From positions 1 through 64,000 of the forward strand of contig JAFDGC010000006.1 of assembly GCA_019309485.1 (NCBI GenBank): a stretch of 64,000 bases of DNA, read 5' to 3'. The stretch comes from Deltaproteobacteria bacterium (lineage in GTDB: Bacteria; Desulfobacterota; Desulfobacteria; Desulfobacterales; UBA2156). Positions 44,247 through 53,319 of the stretch are shown here, piece after piece (positions within the stretch are counted from its first letter, which is position 1; each line of letters opens with the position of its first letter). The notes beneath the pieces were generated by a model. It did not search any database, was not told where the DNA came from, and saw only the letters and a list, made by a program, of their open reading frames with translations. The position numbers were made by a program, and so were the translations under genes.

Positions 44247-46642
44247 AACCATTTTTTACCGTTTTTTCTAGAAGTTATGTTTTCTTTTCGCCGCGGCGGA
44301 AAATCCTTTACGCCGGGACGCTTTTTATCGTTTTCCTCTTTATGATGTTGTCCAGCAAGATCCAGGTGAGCGAAAATATCGCCTCTTTGCTCCCGGATGA
44401 CCGATCCGAAGCAACCCGGCTCTTTTCTCTTTTGGAGCACATGCCTTTTTCCCGAAAGGTCGCCATCACCCTCAGCGCCGGTCCTGGGACGGAAACGGAA
44501 CGTCTTTTGGATGCCGGCCGGGAATTGTCCAGGAGCCTGGGACCCCCCTATTTCACCCGCGTGGTTTCGGGCCCCGGGGGCCTGGCGGACGGCGCTTTTT
44601 TCGCCTGGGTCCTTGAATCGCTACCCAATCTTATCACGGAATCGGATCTCCGGCGGATCGATGCGGCCCTCACCCCGTCATCCATCCGTTTGCGCCTCGA
44701 AGCCCTTTTCCAAAGGCTCCTCTTTCCCACGGGAATCGCTGAAAAGGCGCTTCTCAGAGAGGATCCCCTGAATCTTGCCGCTTTCGGGCTGGAAAAAATT
44801 CAATCCATGAATCCCTTTCCCGGCACCCGGATCGTCCGAAACCAATTCCTGAGTGCGGACGGGCAGAGCACCCTCATCCTGGCCGACACGCCTGTCGAGG
44901 CCACCGATTATCAGGAAGGAAAGCGTCTGTGTCATTACCTGGAAGAACGAATCGCCCGCCATGTCCCCCCGGATATCCGAGCCCGTTATATCAGCGCCCA
45001 TCGGTATACCGTCGCTAACGCCGACGTCATCCAAAAGGACGTGTGGCGGGTCATCGGACTTTCCACGGCATGCCTTCTTGTCATTTTCCTCATTTTTTTG
45101 CGCCATTGGCGGGCCGGATTCGTATTTCTCGTCCCGGTATCCTCCCTGGGGGCGGCGGCATGCGCCGTATACCTGGTTTTTCCGGAGGTCTCCGCCGTCA
45201 CCCTCGGCTTCGGTGCCGTCCTCCTAGGAATCTCCGTGGACTTCGCGATCCATATCTATTTCGCTTTGTCCTCGGGAAATCAGAACCCTGGCGCCGTTCT
45301 CGACGAAATCGCCAGGCCCCTTCTTTTTTCCGCGTTGACGACGCTTTCGGCCTTTGCGGTCCTGTTGTTTTCGATCCTCCCGGGGCAACGCCAGACGGCC
45401 GTCTTTTCCATGGCAGGTCTTGTCTGGGCCGTGGCCGTTTCCCTGTGGGTGCTCCCGCATCTCCTTTCGTCTTCCGGACAACAATCAAAGGCCAGCCCGT
45501 GGCGGTACGCATCCCACCGGGCCAAAGGCCGGTGGAGGATTTTCCTTTGGGCCGCTGTAATGGTTTTGGGCGCCTTTGCAATCCGAAACCTTAAGTTTGA
45601 CGGGGACCTGGGTGCACTCAACCGCGTTCCGGATTCCGTTTTGACCGCCGAAGAAAAAACACAAAAGACCTGGGGGGACTTTCGTCGCACGGCCATGATC
45701 CTTTGCCGGGCACCCACCCTGGAAACGGCGCTGGCGCAAAATTATCGCCTCTTTTCTTTGCTGGAAACGGAAACAGGATCCCAAGACCCGGTGAGCATCG
45801 CCCCCGTATTCCCTCCTGTGAAGCGGCAAGAGATGCATCGAAAGGCCTGGGAAGCCTACTGGCTCCATGGAAGGGGCGCCCGACACCTGGCAACCTTGAA
45901 CAGGGAGGCCGCACGGATCGGGTTTTCGCCCGGAGCATTTCAACCCTTCTTGGATCGGCTGCGCCGGAAAGCCTCCCCCATTACCCTGGAAACCTTTTCG
46001 AAAAACGGGTTGGCATCGATGCTGGAACCCTTTTTAAGCCGGATCGGAACCGGCTTTTCCGTAGCCACCCTGGTCCCGGACACGCCGGCGGCTGTAACCG
46101 CCTTTAACAACTTAAAAGACGCGTTGCCGGGGGTGCTCTTTATCTCCCAGAGCCGGTTTCGAGAAACCGTCAGCGACGCCGTAACATTCGATTTCATGAA
46201 CTTTCTGATCCGGGCCGCCGGGGTGTGTCTCTTCTTGACGGCCCTGTTGTTTAGGCGGATCACCCTGTTGGTCCCGGCCGTGATCCCTGCGGTCTCGGGG
46301 GTGGTGGTCATGTTGGGGGGCATGGCGGTGTTGGGCCTGCCGTTCAACCTTTCCAACATTGCGGCATCCATCCTGGTCATCGGGCTGAGCATCGACTACG
46401 GGATTTTCATGGTCTGCCGACTCGCCGGGGGGTACCGGCACCAAACACAACAGGCGGTCTTTGTCTCCGGCCTGACCACCCTCTCTGGATTCGCCGCCCT
46501 GGCCGCGGCACATCATCCGGCCCTGTCCTCCATCGGCATCACCGTAATTCTGGGCATCGGGGCCGCCCTCCCCGCGGCGCTTTGGGTGGTCCCTTCCTTT
46601 TATCGAATGGGTATCGGGAGAACGGATCATGCATCCGCTTGA
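44243..46642 (+). CDS. MMPL/RND-family lipid exporter
   Basis: A 799-residue inner-membrane protein with one membrane helix near residues 15-38, a large periplasmic domain, a block of helices at about 265-420, a second periplasmic domain and a final block at about 640-790. This is the two-half arrangement of MMPL/RND transporters. GISVDFAIHIYF and GLSIDYGIFMV are the paired Asp-containing helices. It would export the lipid, or pull it from the inner membrane, using the proton gradient. It overlaps the LolA-like gene and the next dehydratase gene. Confidence 0.92.
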   Translation: MKPFFTVFSRSYVFFSPRRKILYAGTLFIVFLFMMLSSKIQVSENIASLLPDDRSEATRLFSLLEHMPFSRKVAITLSAGPGTETERLLDAGRELSRSLGPPYFTRVVSGPGGLADGAFFAWVLESLPNLITESDLRRIDAALTPSSIRLRLEALFQRLLFPTGIAEKALLREDPLNLAAFGLEKIQSMNPFPGTRIVRNQFLSADGQSTLILADTPVEATDYQEGKRLCHYLEERIARHVPPDIRARYISAHRYTVANADVIQKDVWRVIGLSTACLLVIFLIFLRHWRAGFVFLVPVSSLGAAACAVYLVFPEVSAVTLGFGAVLLGISVDFAIHIYFALSSGNQNPGAVLDEIARPLLFSALTTLSAFAVLLFSILPGQRQTAVFSMAGLVWAVAVSLWVLPHLLSSSGQQSKASPWRYASHRAKGRWRIFLWAAVMVLGAFAIRNLKFDGDLGALNRVPDSVLTAEEKTQKTWGDFRRTAMILCRAPTLETALAQNYRLFSLLETETGSQDPVSIAPVFPPVKRQEMHRKAWEAYWLHGRGARHLATLNREAARIGFSPGAFQPFLDRLRRKASPITLETFSKNGLASMLEPFLSRIGTGFSVATLVPDTPAAVTAFNNLKDALPGVLFISQSRFRETVSDAVTFDFMNFLIRAAGVCLFLTALLFRRITLLVPAVIPAVSGVVVMLGGMAVLGLPFNLSNIAASILVIGLSIDYGIFMVCRLAGGYRHQTQQAVFVSGLTTLSGFAALAAAHHPALSSIGITVILGIGAALPAALWVVPSFYRMGIGRTDHASA

Positions 46643-47087
46643 AGAGGCCATCGCCGCCTGCCGGGAGGTCCTTCGCGTCGAACCCGGCGTATTTGTATCG
46701 GCGCGGTTTTTTTTTGACAGTCGGTTCATCGGATTTTCCGGACATTTTCCGGGATACCCCCTCCTGCCGGCCTTTGTCCAAATCGCCGGTGCCGCCCGCC
46801 TCATCCGGGACACGATGGGCCTTAAAGGATTGGATGGGATCCTCGAAAAAGCGAAATTTCTCATGGAAATCCATCCCGGCAAGACAATCCGCATGGACTG
46901 CACCCGGCTTCCGGAAACCGGGGAGGAACGATGGAAGGTGGAAATTCGCGCCCAGGAGGCTCTGGCGGCCGCGTTCCAGTTGATTTTTCAGGCGTCCCCG
47001 GAGGACCTCCGGAAGAAAGGGGGGGCGGCAAATCTTGAAACCACGGAGAGCCAGGATGATCAAACCCTATTTCCCGAAGGGGGATGA
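46629..47087 (+). CDS. Hotdog 3-hydroxyacyl-ACP dehydratase 2 (ApeI-like)
   Basis: A 152-residue hotdog protein with the FabZ/ApeI-like loop GFSGHFPGYPLLPAFVQIAGA. Its first codons overlap the exporter's 3' end, and its own end overlaps the thioesterase gene. With dehydratase 1 it could serve different chain lengths or act as partner. Catalytic His is present; the second acidic residue is less clear. Confidence 0.82.
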   Translation: MHPLEEAIAACREVLRVEPGVFVSARFFFDSRFIGFSGHFPGYPLLPAFVQIAGAARLIRDTMGLKGLDGILEKAKFLMEIHPGKTIRMDCTRLPETGEERWKVEIRAQEALAAAFQLIFQASPEDLRKKGGAANLETTESQDDQTLFPEGG

Positions 47088-47514
47088 AACTGTGGCGCCC
47101 TTGCGCCACTCGGTGCCCCGCCGGGTTCGGTTCGAGGAGGTGGATGCACTGGGAATCGTGTGGCACGGCCGGTATGCCAGCTATTTCGAAGACGCCCGTG
47201 CCGCCCTGGGAAAAAAATTCGGCATCGGGTACCTGGATTTTTATGCCCATAAAATCCTGACCCCCATCAAGGTGCTCCATGTGGACTATCACTTTCCCTT
47301 GACCTTTGACGAACCCTTTACCATCGAGGCGGTGCTGCACTGGACCGAAGCCGCCCGCCTCAACTTCGAATACGTGATCCGGAACCATGAAGAAAAGATC
47401 ACCACGACGGGATACACGGTACAGTTGATGCTGGACGCCGACGAGGAAGTGCTCATGCTCCCACCGTTGTTTTACAGGGAATTTTTGGATCGATGGAAAC
47501 GGGGAAAAAAATAA
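47056..47514 (+). CDS. YbgC-type 4HBT acyl thioesterase
   Basis: A 152-residue single-hotdog thioesterase of the 4-hydroxybenzoyl-CoA thioesterase group. The Asp motif FEEVDALGIVWHGRYASYFEDAR-type region (Asp in EVDALG) lies near residue 30. It would release the finished acyl chain or edit stalled chains. AGCCAGG precedes the chosen ATG; a TTG seven codons earlier is possible. It lies inside the overlapping gene string between dehydratase 2 and ketosynthase 3. Confidence 0.86.
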   Translation: MIKPYFPKGDETVAPLRHSVPRRVRFEEVDALGIVWHGRYASYFEDARAALGKKFGIGYLDFYAHKILTPIKVLHVDYHFPLTFDEPFTIEAVLHWTEAARLNFEYVIRNHEEKITTTGYTVQLMLDADEEVLMLPPLFYREFLDRWKRGKK

Positions 47515-48647
47515 ACCCGGGCGTTTGGGTGACCCAGGTTTCGGCCGTGACCGCCCTGGGAAGCACCCTGGACGCCACCTGGCAGGGGCTTATCAAAGGG
47601 GATACCGGCATCCGGGAAGTGAAACGCTTTTCCACGGCGCCGTATGCCTCCCGCATTGCCGCCTGTATCGACGGGCTGAATCCCGGTAAATCCGGCTCCC
47701 GGATCGAATCCCTCATCGACAATACCCTCGACGCACTCACCGGCATTCCAAAAGACGCGTTTTTGATTCTCGCCACCACCAAAGGGCCCATTGACCTTCT
47801 GGAAGAAAACGGATTCCGATCCGCCACCGGAACCGAACCGTTTCTGATACCGGATCTTGCGGAATCGGTTTCCCGAAAATTGGGGCTTTCCACCCCGGGC
47901 GTCAACATCAACGCCGCCTGCGCTTCATCCACCGTGGCGCTCATTCTCGGAGGGATGCGGATCGCATCGGAAAAGGCGGATGCGGTCCTGGTGGTTTGTG
48001 CCGACTTGGTTACGGAATTCGTCTTTTCCGGATTTTCGGCCCTTCAGATTCTTTCCGCGAACCCGTGTGCCCCCTTTGACCGGAAACGAAAGGGCCTTTC
48101 CCTGGGAGAAGGGGCCGCCGCCGTGCTGCTGATGTCGCCCCGCCGGGCCCGATCCCAAGGAATTTCTCCCCTGGCCGTTATCCGCGGCTGGGGAATCTCC
48201 GGAGATGCTGCACACATCGTCTCCCCGGACAGGAGCGGAACCGGTCTTGCAAGGGCCGTAAAGCAGGCCCTGTCCACGGCAGGAATCGGCCCGGAGGGCA
48301 TCGCCGCCATCAACGCCCACGGTACGGGAACCGTACAAAACGACCGGATGGAACTGGCCGCGTTTCATACGGTTTTCAAAGACCGTGCATTTCTTATTCA
48401 CTCCGTCAAGGGGGCCCTGGGACACACCCTGGGGGCAGCGGGGGGGATTGAGCTGGCCGTGTCCGTGAAGGCGTTTCAGGAAAAACAGATTCCACCCACG
48501 GCGGGATGCACGGATCCCGAACCCTTGGGAAAAGGACGGATTTTTTCGAGGCCGGTCCCGCTTCCCAAAGGATGCGTTTTGTCCACCAATTCGGGCTTCG
48601 GAGGCGTCAATGCCGCCGTCATTATCGAAAGCGGAGAGGCCCCATGA
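47493..48647 (+). CDS. Beta-ketoacyl-ACP synthase 3 (intact active site)
   Basis: A 384-residue ketosynthase with Cys143 in NAACASSTVA, His in NAHGTGTVQND and His in KGALGHTLGAAG. It overlaps the thioesterase gene and, at its 3' end, the gene for a ketosynthase-like protein with no cysteine. Such pairs of active and inactive ketosynthases are the KS/chain-length-factor arrangement of aryl polyene and type II polyketide systems. This subunit would be the active half. Confidence 0.95.
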   Translation: METGKKINPGVWVTQVSAVTALGSTLDATWQGLIKGDTGIREVKRFSTAPYASRIAACIDGLNPGKSGSRIESLIDNTLDALTGIPKDAFLILATTKGPIDLLEENGFRSATGTEPFLIPDLAESVSRKLGLSTPGVNINAACASSTVALILGGMRIASEKADAVLVVCADLVTEFVFSGFSALQILSANPCAPFDRKRKGLSLGEGAAAVLLMSPRRARSQGISPLAVIRGWGISGDAAHIVSPDRSGTGLARAVKQALSTAGIGPEGIAAINAHGTGTVQNDRMELAAFHTVFKDRAFLIHSVKGALGHTLGAAGGIELAVSVKAFQEKQIPPTAGCTDPEPLGKGRIFSRPVPLPKGCVLSTNSGFGGVNAAVIIESGEAP

Positions 48648-49408
48648 CCTTTGTTGTCACCGGCCTGGGGTGGATGACCGCCGTCGCCTGGGGGACGGGG
48701 AAAACCGCAGCGGCATTCCAGCCCGTATCCGGGTCTTTTTCGGATGCCGCGACGCGGTTTCGCCCCGCTCCCCCTTACCCGCGGTTTAACCGCATGGACG
48801 CCGTCTCCAAGGCCGCCTTCGCCGCCGTTGTTCTGGCCGCAAAAGACGCCGGGATGGACCTTTCCGGAAGAAAAAAATCCGTGGGGATCATCGCCACCAC
48901 CCGCTTCGGCTGTCTGGAAACGGACAGCGCCTACTTTCAGGGACTTTCGTCCCGGGAAGGCACCGGCGCCCGTCCCCACCAGTTTGCCTATACGCTCCCC
49001 TCCGCATGCATCGGGGACGTCGCCATCCATCTCGGGTTCACGGGACCGGGGTTCGTGGTCCAGGAAAAAAACGCCCTTTCCCTCAACAGCCTGCGGTTTT
49101 CTTTGGAAATCCTCCACCGGAAAGAAGCCGTATCCATGGTGGTGGGGGCATACGACACCGGGCTTTTGGCTCCCTTTGCATTCGAGAAAAAAACGCCGGC
49201 TTATGCCCTTTTTTGGGTGATCGAAAGCGCGGCTGCCCGGAAAAAAGGATACGGGAAAATCGAGGTCCGGAAAAACGACCACGTCTATTTCCGGCAAAAA
49301 CGAGTGTATGATCTGTTCGGGATTCTCGACCGGATCCGTGCGGCGTCAAAAGGGAGCACCCCCTCCCTGCTTCCGCCACTTTCCTTTACCCGGGAGCCGA
49401 TGAAATGA
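48644..49408 (+). CDS. Ketosynthase-like chain-length-factor protein 1 (no active Cys)
   Basis: A 254-residue protein resembling the N-terminal half of a ketosynthase (TGLGWMTAVAWGTG, then KKSVGIIATTRFG). At the position of the active cysteine it has QEKNALSLNS and no Cys, and the C-terminal catalytic histidines are missing, since the protein is short. This fits the short 'beta-ketoacyl synthase chain length factor' group of aryl polyene clusters. It would pair with the intact ketosynthase encoded just before it, with ATGA overlap. It could instead be a decaying gene, but the frame is clean. Confidence 0.78.
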   Translation: MTFVVTGLGWMTAVAWGTGKTAAAFQPVSGSFSDAATRFRPAPPYPRFNRMDAVSKAAFAAVVLAAKDAGMDLSGRKKSVGIIATTRFGCLETDSAYFQGLSSREGTGARPHQFAYTLPSACIGDVAIHLGFTGPGFVVQEKNALSLNSLRFSLEILHRKEAVSMVVGAYDTGLLAPFAFEKKTPAYALFWVIESAAARKKGYGKIEVRKNDHVYFRQKRVYDLFGILDRIRAASKGSTPSLLPPLSFTREPMK

Positions 49409-50664
49409 AGATGCAACTGGTCTATCCCTATTGGCCCAAGCTCAACCGGCAGACCGAATTTCACCTGCCGCCCCATGGTCCCGTGGTCTTTGCCGCCCAG
49501 GTGCCGGGGTGGGTGGCCCTCGAGTTTGTCGATGAAAACGTGGATCCCATGATCTTTGACGAAACGGTCGATCTGGCGGCCCTTTCTGTGATGCTCACAT
49601 GTCAATTGCCCAGGGCCTTTGAAATCGCCGACCAATACCGGCGAATGGATATCCCCGTCATTATGGGAGGCATCGCTGTGAGTTTGCACGCCGATGAAGC
49701 CGCCGGCCATGCCGACGCTGTCTTTCTTGGAGAAGCGGAAGGCAGATTCGAAAGCCTTTTGGAGGATTTTCGAAACGGTCGGCTCAAAAGGCGTTATGAT
49801 TATCTGCATGATCCCCCCGATATCCGACTGGTCGGCCCGGCCCGGCGGGAAATTTTGAACCGGGATCGTTATGTGTACCGGGGGGTGCGGATGCTGGATC
49901 TGGTGCACGCCTCCAGAGGATGCCGATTCCACTGCTTTCCCTGCTGCGTGGGATTTTTGGGCGGCCGGAAGTTCCGCCCCCGGCCCATCGAAACGGTCAT
50001 CGCGGAAATGGCATCCATTCCCAACAACCGGCTGTTTCTCGTCGACAACTCCCTTGCCCAAGACCGGGAGTGGCTCATGGAACTTTTTTCGGCCATGGTA
50101 CCGCTAAAAAAAAAGTGGGTCTCCCACCCCATCCTGAACGACGATTCGGTCCTCGAGCTGGCCGCCCGGGCCGGTTGCTGGTATGTTTATCAGGCCGTCT
50201 TCGATACTTCCGAAGTGATCCGAAATCGGATCAAGCGCCTCAAAGACCACGGCATCGGCGTGGAAGGGACCATCCTTTTGGGCACGGACGACCAGAACGA
50301 AGACGCCATTTACCGGCTCGTCGATTTTCTCCTGGAAATCGACCTGGACATGGCGGAATTCACGATCCTCACGCCCTTTCCGCACACGCCCATTCGGGCC
50401 AAGTTTCAAAAACAAGGACGGATTCTCAGCGACAACTGGATCGAATACACCTGTGACCGGGTGGTCTTTCAGCCCAAGAATATGTCGGTGGAGACCCTTG
50501 AACGGATGTACCACTATGCCTGGGACACCTTTTACGAAAACGCCTCTTGCCAGTGGAAGATGGGAGAACTCTTTCAAAAGGTCATTCGCAAAGAAATGGC
50601 CGACGGCACCTATCGCCGATTCGAGGGAAAGGCGCCCCGTAAACCCCGTTTTTTTAAGAAATGA
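49405..50664 (+). CDS. Radical SAM enzyme 1, possibly B12-binding type
   Basis: A 419-residue protein. An N-terminal B12-binding-like region (about 1-130, with IPVIMGGIAVSLHADEAA and ADAVFLGEAEG) is followed by the radical SAM motif CRFHCFPC near residue 174, and an iron-sulfur-typical GTILLGTDDQNEDAI segment. Such enzymes methylate, couple or rearrange unactivated carbon. The lipid context suggests modification of an acyl or polyene chain. Its ATG overlaps the chain-length-factor stop. The substrate is not known, and the B12-binding call is by pattern only. Confidence 0.85.
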   Translation: MKMQLVYPYWPKLNRQTEFHLPPHGPVVFAAQVPGWVALEFVDENVDPMIFDETVDLAALSVMLTCQLPRAFEIADQYRRMDIPVIMGGIAVSLHADEAAGHADAVFLGEAEGRFESLLEDFRNGRLKRRYDYLHDPPDIRLVGPARREILNRDRYVYRGVRMLDLVHASRGCRFHCFPCCVGFLGGRKFRPRPIETVIAEMASIPNNRLFLVDNSLAQDREWLMELFSAMVPLKKKWVSHPILNDDSVLELAARAGCWYVYQAVFDTSEVIRNRIKRLKDHGIGVEGTILLGTDDQNEDAIYRLVDFLLEIDLDMAEFTILTPFPHTPIRAKFQKQGRILSDNWIEYTCDRVVFQPKNMSVETLERMYHYAWDTFYENASCQWKMGELFQKVIRKEMADGTYRRFEGKAPRKPRFFKK

Positions 50665-50702
50665 GGAATCGTAAACTCCCTTTGTAGCAGACGCGATCCT
50701 TC

Positions 50703-52151
50703 ATGGCTAAAGCAAACGCGAAGAAAATCCTGTTGGTGCATCCCCTGGGGTATGCCGCCCACTCGGCGGGAAAAGACATTTCCCGGGTGGCCAACATCAT
50801 GCCGCCCTTGGGACTGGCAAGCCTGGCAGCCTATTTGGCGCAAAAGGGGGTGCAAAGCAGCCTCATCGATTGCTTTGCTCAACCCGGTGCCGGACGACGG
50901 ATCCGGGATTTTCTGATAAGCGAAAAACCGGCGGGGATCGGCATCTCCTGTACCACGTCCGGATTTTTGGACGGCATACGCATCGCCCGGATGGCCAAGG
51001 CGATCCTTCCCGGCATAAAAACCATCTTCGGGGGCCCCCATGTCTCCGCCCTCAAAGAAAAAACTCTGGCGGATTTTCCCGAGGTCGATTTTATCGTGAC
51101 GGGGGAAGGAGAGGAGAGCCTTGCCGAAATCATCGAGAACGGATATGAAGGGTCCCCGGAGATACGGGGAATCGCCTTTCGGGAAACCCGGGAAGCAATC
51201 AGGTGGACAGGCCCCCGGACCGGTCTGGACCTGGATACACTCCCGTTTCCGGCCTATGAAAAGCTCGCCGGGTTTCCCGGGGGTTATCGGCTTCCCATCT
51301 TCAATTATCCCCGATCCCCCCATACGAGTTGCATCTCCAGTCGGGGGTGTCCTTACAGGTGCAACTACTGCGACCGTTCCGTCTTCGGATCCGGTTTCCG
51401 GTTCAACAGCGCCGAATACCTTTATGCCCACTTGAAGTATCTGAAAGACCGGTTTGGCATCCGGCATGTGAATTTTTACGATGACCTGTTCACCTTCCAC
51501 CGCCGGCGGGTGGAAAAATTCACCCGGATGATGATCGACCGCCCTTTGAACATGACCTTCAACTGCGCCGTACGCGCCGAACACATCGATTCCGGTCTGT
51601 TGAGGCAAATGCGGGCGGCGGGATGCTGGATGATCAGCCTGGGAATTGAAACCGGGGATCCCGCCTTGTTGTCCCGGCACCGCCGCCATGTGGACCTTGC
51701 GCGCATCGCCGGGGCCGTGCACCGGATCAAGGCCGCCGGCATCCGGGCCAAGGGGCTTCTGATGATGGGGCTTCCCGGGGAGACGGAAGAAAGCATCCGG
51801 ATGAGCATGGATTTTGTCTTTTCGCTCCCCCTCGATGATTTCAACCTCACCAAGTTCACCCCCTTTCCCGGCGCCCCCTTGTATGACCGGGTCCGCGAAC
51901 AGGGACGTTTTGAAGAAGACTGGGAAAAGATGGATTGCATGCATTTTGTCTTCATCCCCAAGGGAATGACCCGGGAGGTCTTGGAAAAACGATTTCAAAC
52001 TTTTTATAAAAGACATTTCCTGCGCCCCCGTACCCTCATGGGCTACGCGGGCATGCTGTGGCACTCTCCTGAAAGCTGGGTGCGCTTTGTCCGGCATCTG
52101 CCCGATTTCATCCGGTTTGCAAAGACGAACGAACGCCTGGGAGGATCCTGA
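50703..52151 (+). CDS. Radical SAM enzyme 2, B12-binding
   Basis: A 482-residue protein with an N-terminal B12-binding domain (IMPPLGLASLAAYL, IFGGPHVSAL, FIVTGEGEESLAEII) and a radical SAM domain with CPYRCNYC near residue 220. The arrangement is like hopanoid and ladderane-associated B12 radical SAM proteins. It is a paralogue of the previous gene in class but not a close copy. Together they suggest two difficult C-C or C-H steps on the lipid product. Its gene follows the first with 38 bases between and is followed at once by the glycosyltransferase gene. Confidence 0.9.
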   Translation: MAKANAKKILLVHPLGYAAHSAGKDISRVANIMPPLGLASLAAYLAQKGVQSSLIDCFAQPGAGRRIRDFLISEKPAGIGISCTTSGFLDGIRIARMAKAILPGIKTIFGGPHVSALKEKTLADFPEVDFIVTGEGEESLAEIIENGYEGSPEIRGIAFRETREAIRWTGPRTGLDLDTLPFPAYEKLAGFPGGYRLPIFNYPRSPHTSCISSRGCPYRCNYCDRSVFGSGFRFNSAEYLYAHLKYLKDRFGIRHVNFYDDLFTFHRRRVEKFTRMMIDRPLNMTFNCAVRAEHIDSGLLRQMRAAGCWMISLGIETGDPALLSRHRRHVDLARIAGAVHRIKAAGIRAKGLLMMGLPGETEESIRMSMDFVFSLPLDDFNLTKFTPFPGAPLYDRVREQGRFEEDWEKMDCMHFVFIPKGMTREVLEKRFQTFYKRHFLRPRTLMGYAGMLWHSPESWVRFVRHLPDFIRFAKTNERLGGS

Positions 52152-52152
52152 T

Positions 52153-53319
52153 ATTTTTCCGGAAAAGACGAAAACCCTGGCCGTGATTCCGGTGTACAAC
52201 CACGCCCGCACCTTAGCCGGTGTGGTCCGGAAAACTCTCGCGGTCATCCCCCGGGTGCTGGTGGTGGACGACGGCAGCACCGACGCGGGGGCCGCGGTCC
52301 TTTCCGGCTTCGACGTTCCCGTCCTCCGACACCCCGAAAACCGCGGAAAGGGGGCCGCGATTTTGACGGCAGCACGCCGGGCGCGGGACATGGGCATGAC
52401 CCACATGATCACCCTGGACGCCGACGGACAGCACGATCCCTCCGATATCCCTTCTTTCCTTGACGCCATTCAAAAAGATCCCGAATCCATATTCGTGGGG
52501 AACCGGCGGATCTTCCCCGCCGGGGCCCCTTTCTTGTCCAGGTTCGGAAAACATTTCTCCAATTTCTGGTTCCGCGTGCAGACCGGCCGGAAGACCAAAG
52601 ACACCCAGTGCGGCTTTCGGGCATATCCGCTCTTTCTCTTCGAGGCGTTATCGCTCACCCAGCGCCGATACGCTTTCGAAGTGGAAGTCCTTGTCAAGGC
52701 GGCATGGGCGGGGATCCCCCTGAAGGATCTCGATATATCCGTGTTCTACCCGTCCAAAAAAGAGCGGGTCTCCCATTTCCGGCCCATCATGGACAACCTG
52801 CGCATCTCTCTTTTGAACACCCGGTTGACCTTCCGCTCCTTTATACCGTGGCCCCATCGACAAATTCTCAAGCCGGAAGACCCGCGGTTGCGGATCACCC
52901 CGCTGCACCCCATCCGGTCTTTAAGAATCCTTTTGAAACAGAATTTAACCCCTGGAAAAGCCGCCCTCTCCAGCGCCATGGGCGTCTTTTTGGGAACCCT
53001 TCCGGCCATCGGCTTTCATACCCTGTCAATCCTTGCCGCCTCCGGGTATTTCCGGTTGAACCGCCTGGCGGCCTTGGCCGCCGGCCAGCTTTGCATGCCC
53101 CCTTTTGTCCCGGCCCTTTGCATTGAAGCGGGGTATTACCTGCGCCACGGCCGGTTCCTAACCGAAATCTCCATGGAAACCCTGGGATACCAGGGATGGG
53201 AACGCCTCCTCGAATGGGGCATCGGATCCCTGGTGGTGGCGCCGATTTTATCCTCCGTCATCGGCGGGGTGACGTATTTCGTCGCCCTGGCGATCATGGG
53301 CCGCTTTCATGAAAAATGA
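52153..53319 (+). CDS. GT2 glycosyltransferase fused to DUF2062
   Basis: A protein of about 388 residues. The N-terminal half is a family 2 glycosyltransferase like dolichyl-phosphate mannose synthase (AVIPVYNHARTL, VVDDGSTD, DADGQHDP). The C-terminal part has DUF2062 with several hydrophobic segments (about 290-385). It could glycosylate a polyprenyl or lipid acceptor. The start is uncertain. GGGAGGA lies seven bases before ATT at 52153, which gives the normal GT2 N-terminus. TTG at 52117 or 52087 overlaps the radical SAM gene. It lies among lipid-transfer genes. Confidence 0.85.
   Translation: MFPEKTKTLAVIPVYNHARTLAGVVRKTLAVIPRVLVVDDGSTDAGAAVLSGFDVPVLRHPENRGKGAAILTAARRARDMGMTHMITLDADGQHDPSDIPSFLDAIQKDPESIFVGNRRIFPAGAPFLSRFGKHFSNFWFRVQTGRKTKDTQCGFRAYPLFLFEALSLTQRRYAFEVEVLVKAAWAGIPLKDLDISVFYPSKKERVSHFRPIMDNLRISLLNTRLTFRSFIPWPHRQILKPEDPRLRITPLHPIRSLRILLKQNLTPGKAALSSAMGVFLGTLPAIGFHTLSILAASGYFRLNRLAALAAGQLCMPPFVPALCIEAGYYLRHGRFLTEISMETLGYQGWERLLEWGIGSLVVAPILSSVIGGVTYFVALAIMGRFHEK

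Noticed and set aside
48644-49408. Pseudogene of a ketosynthase
   Set aside because: The frame is clean and overlaps both neighbours, and short Cys-less ketosynthase-like proteins are normal partners in polyene clusters.
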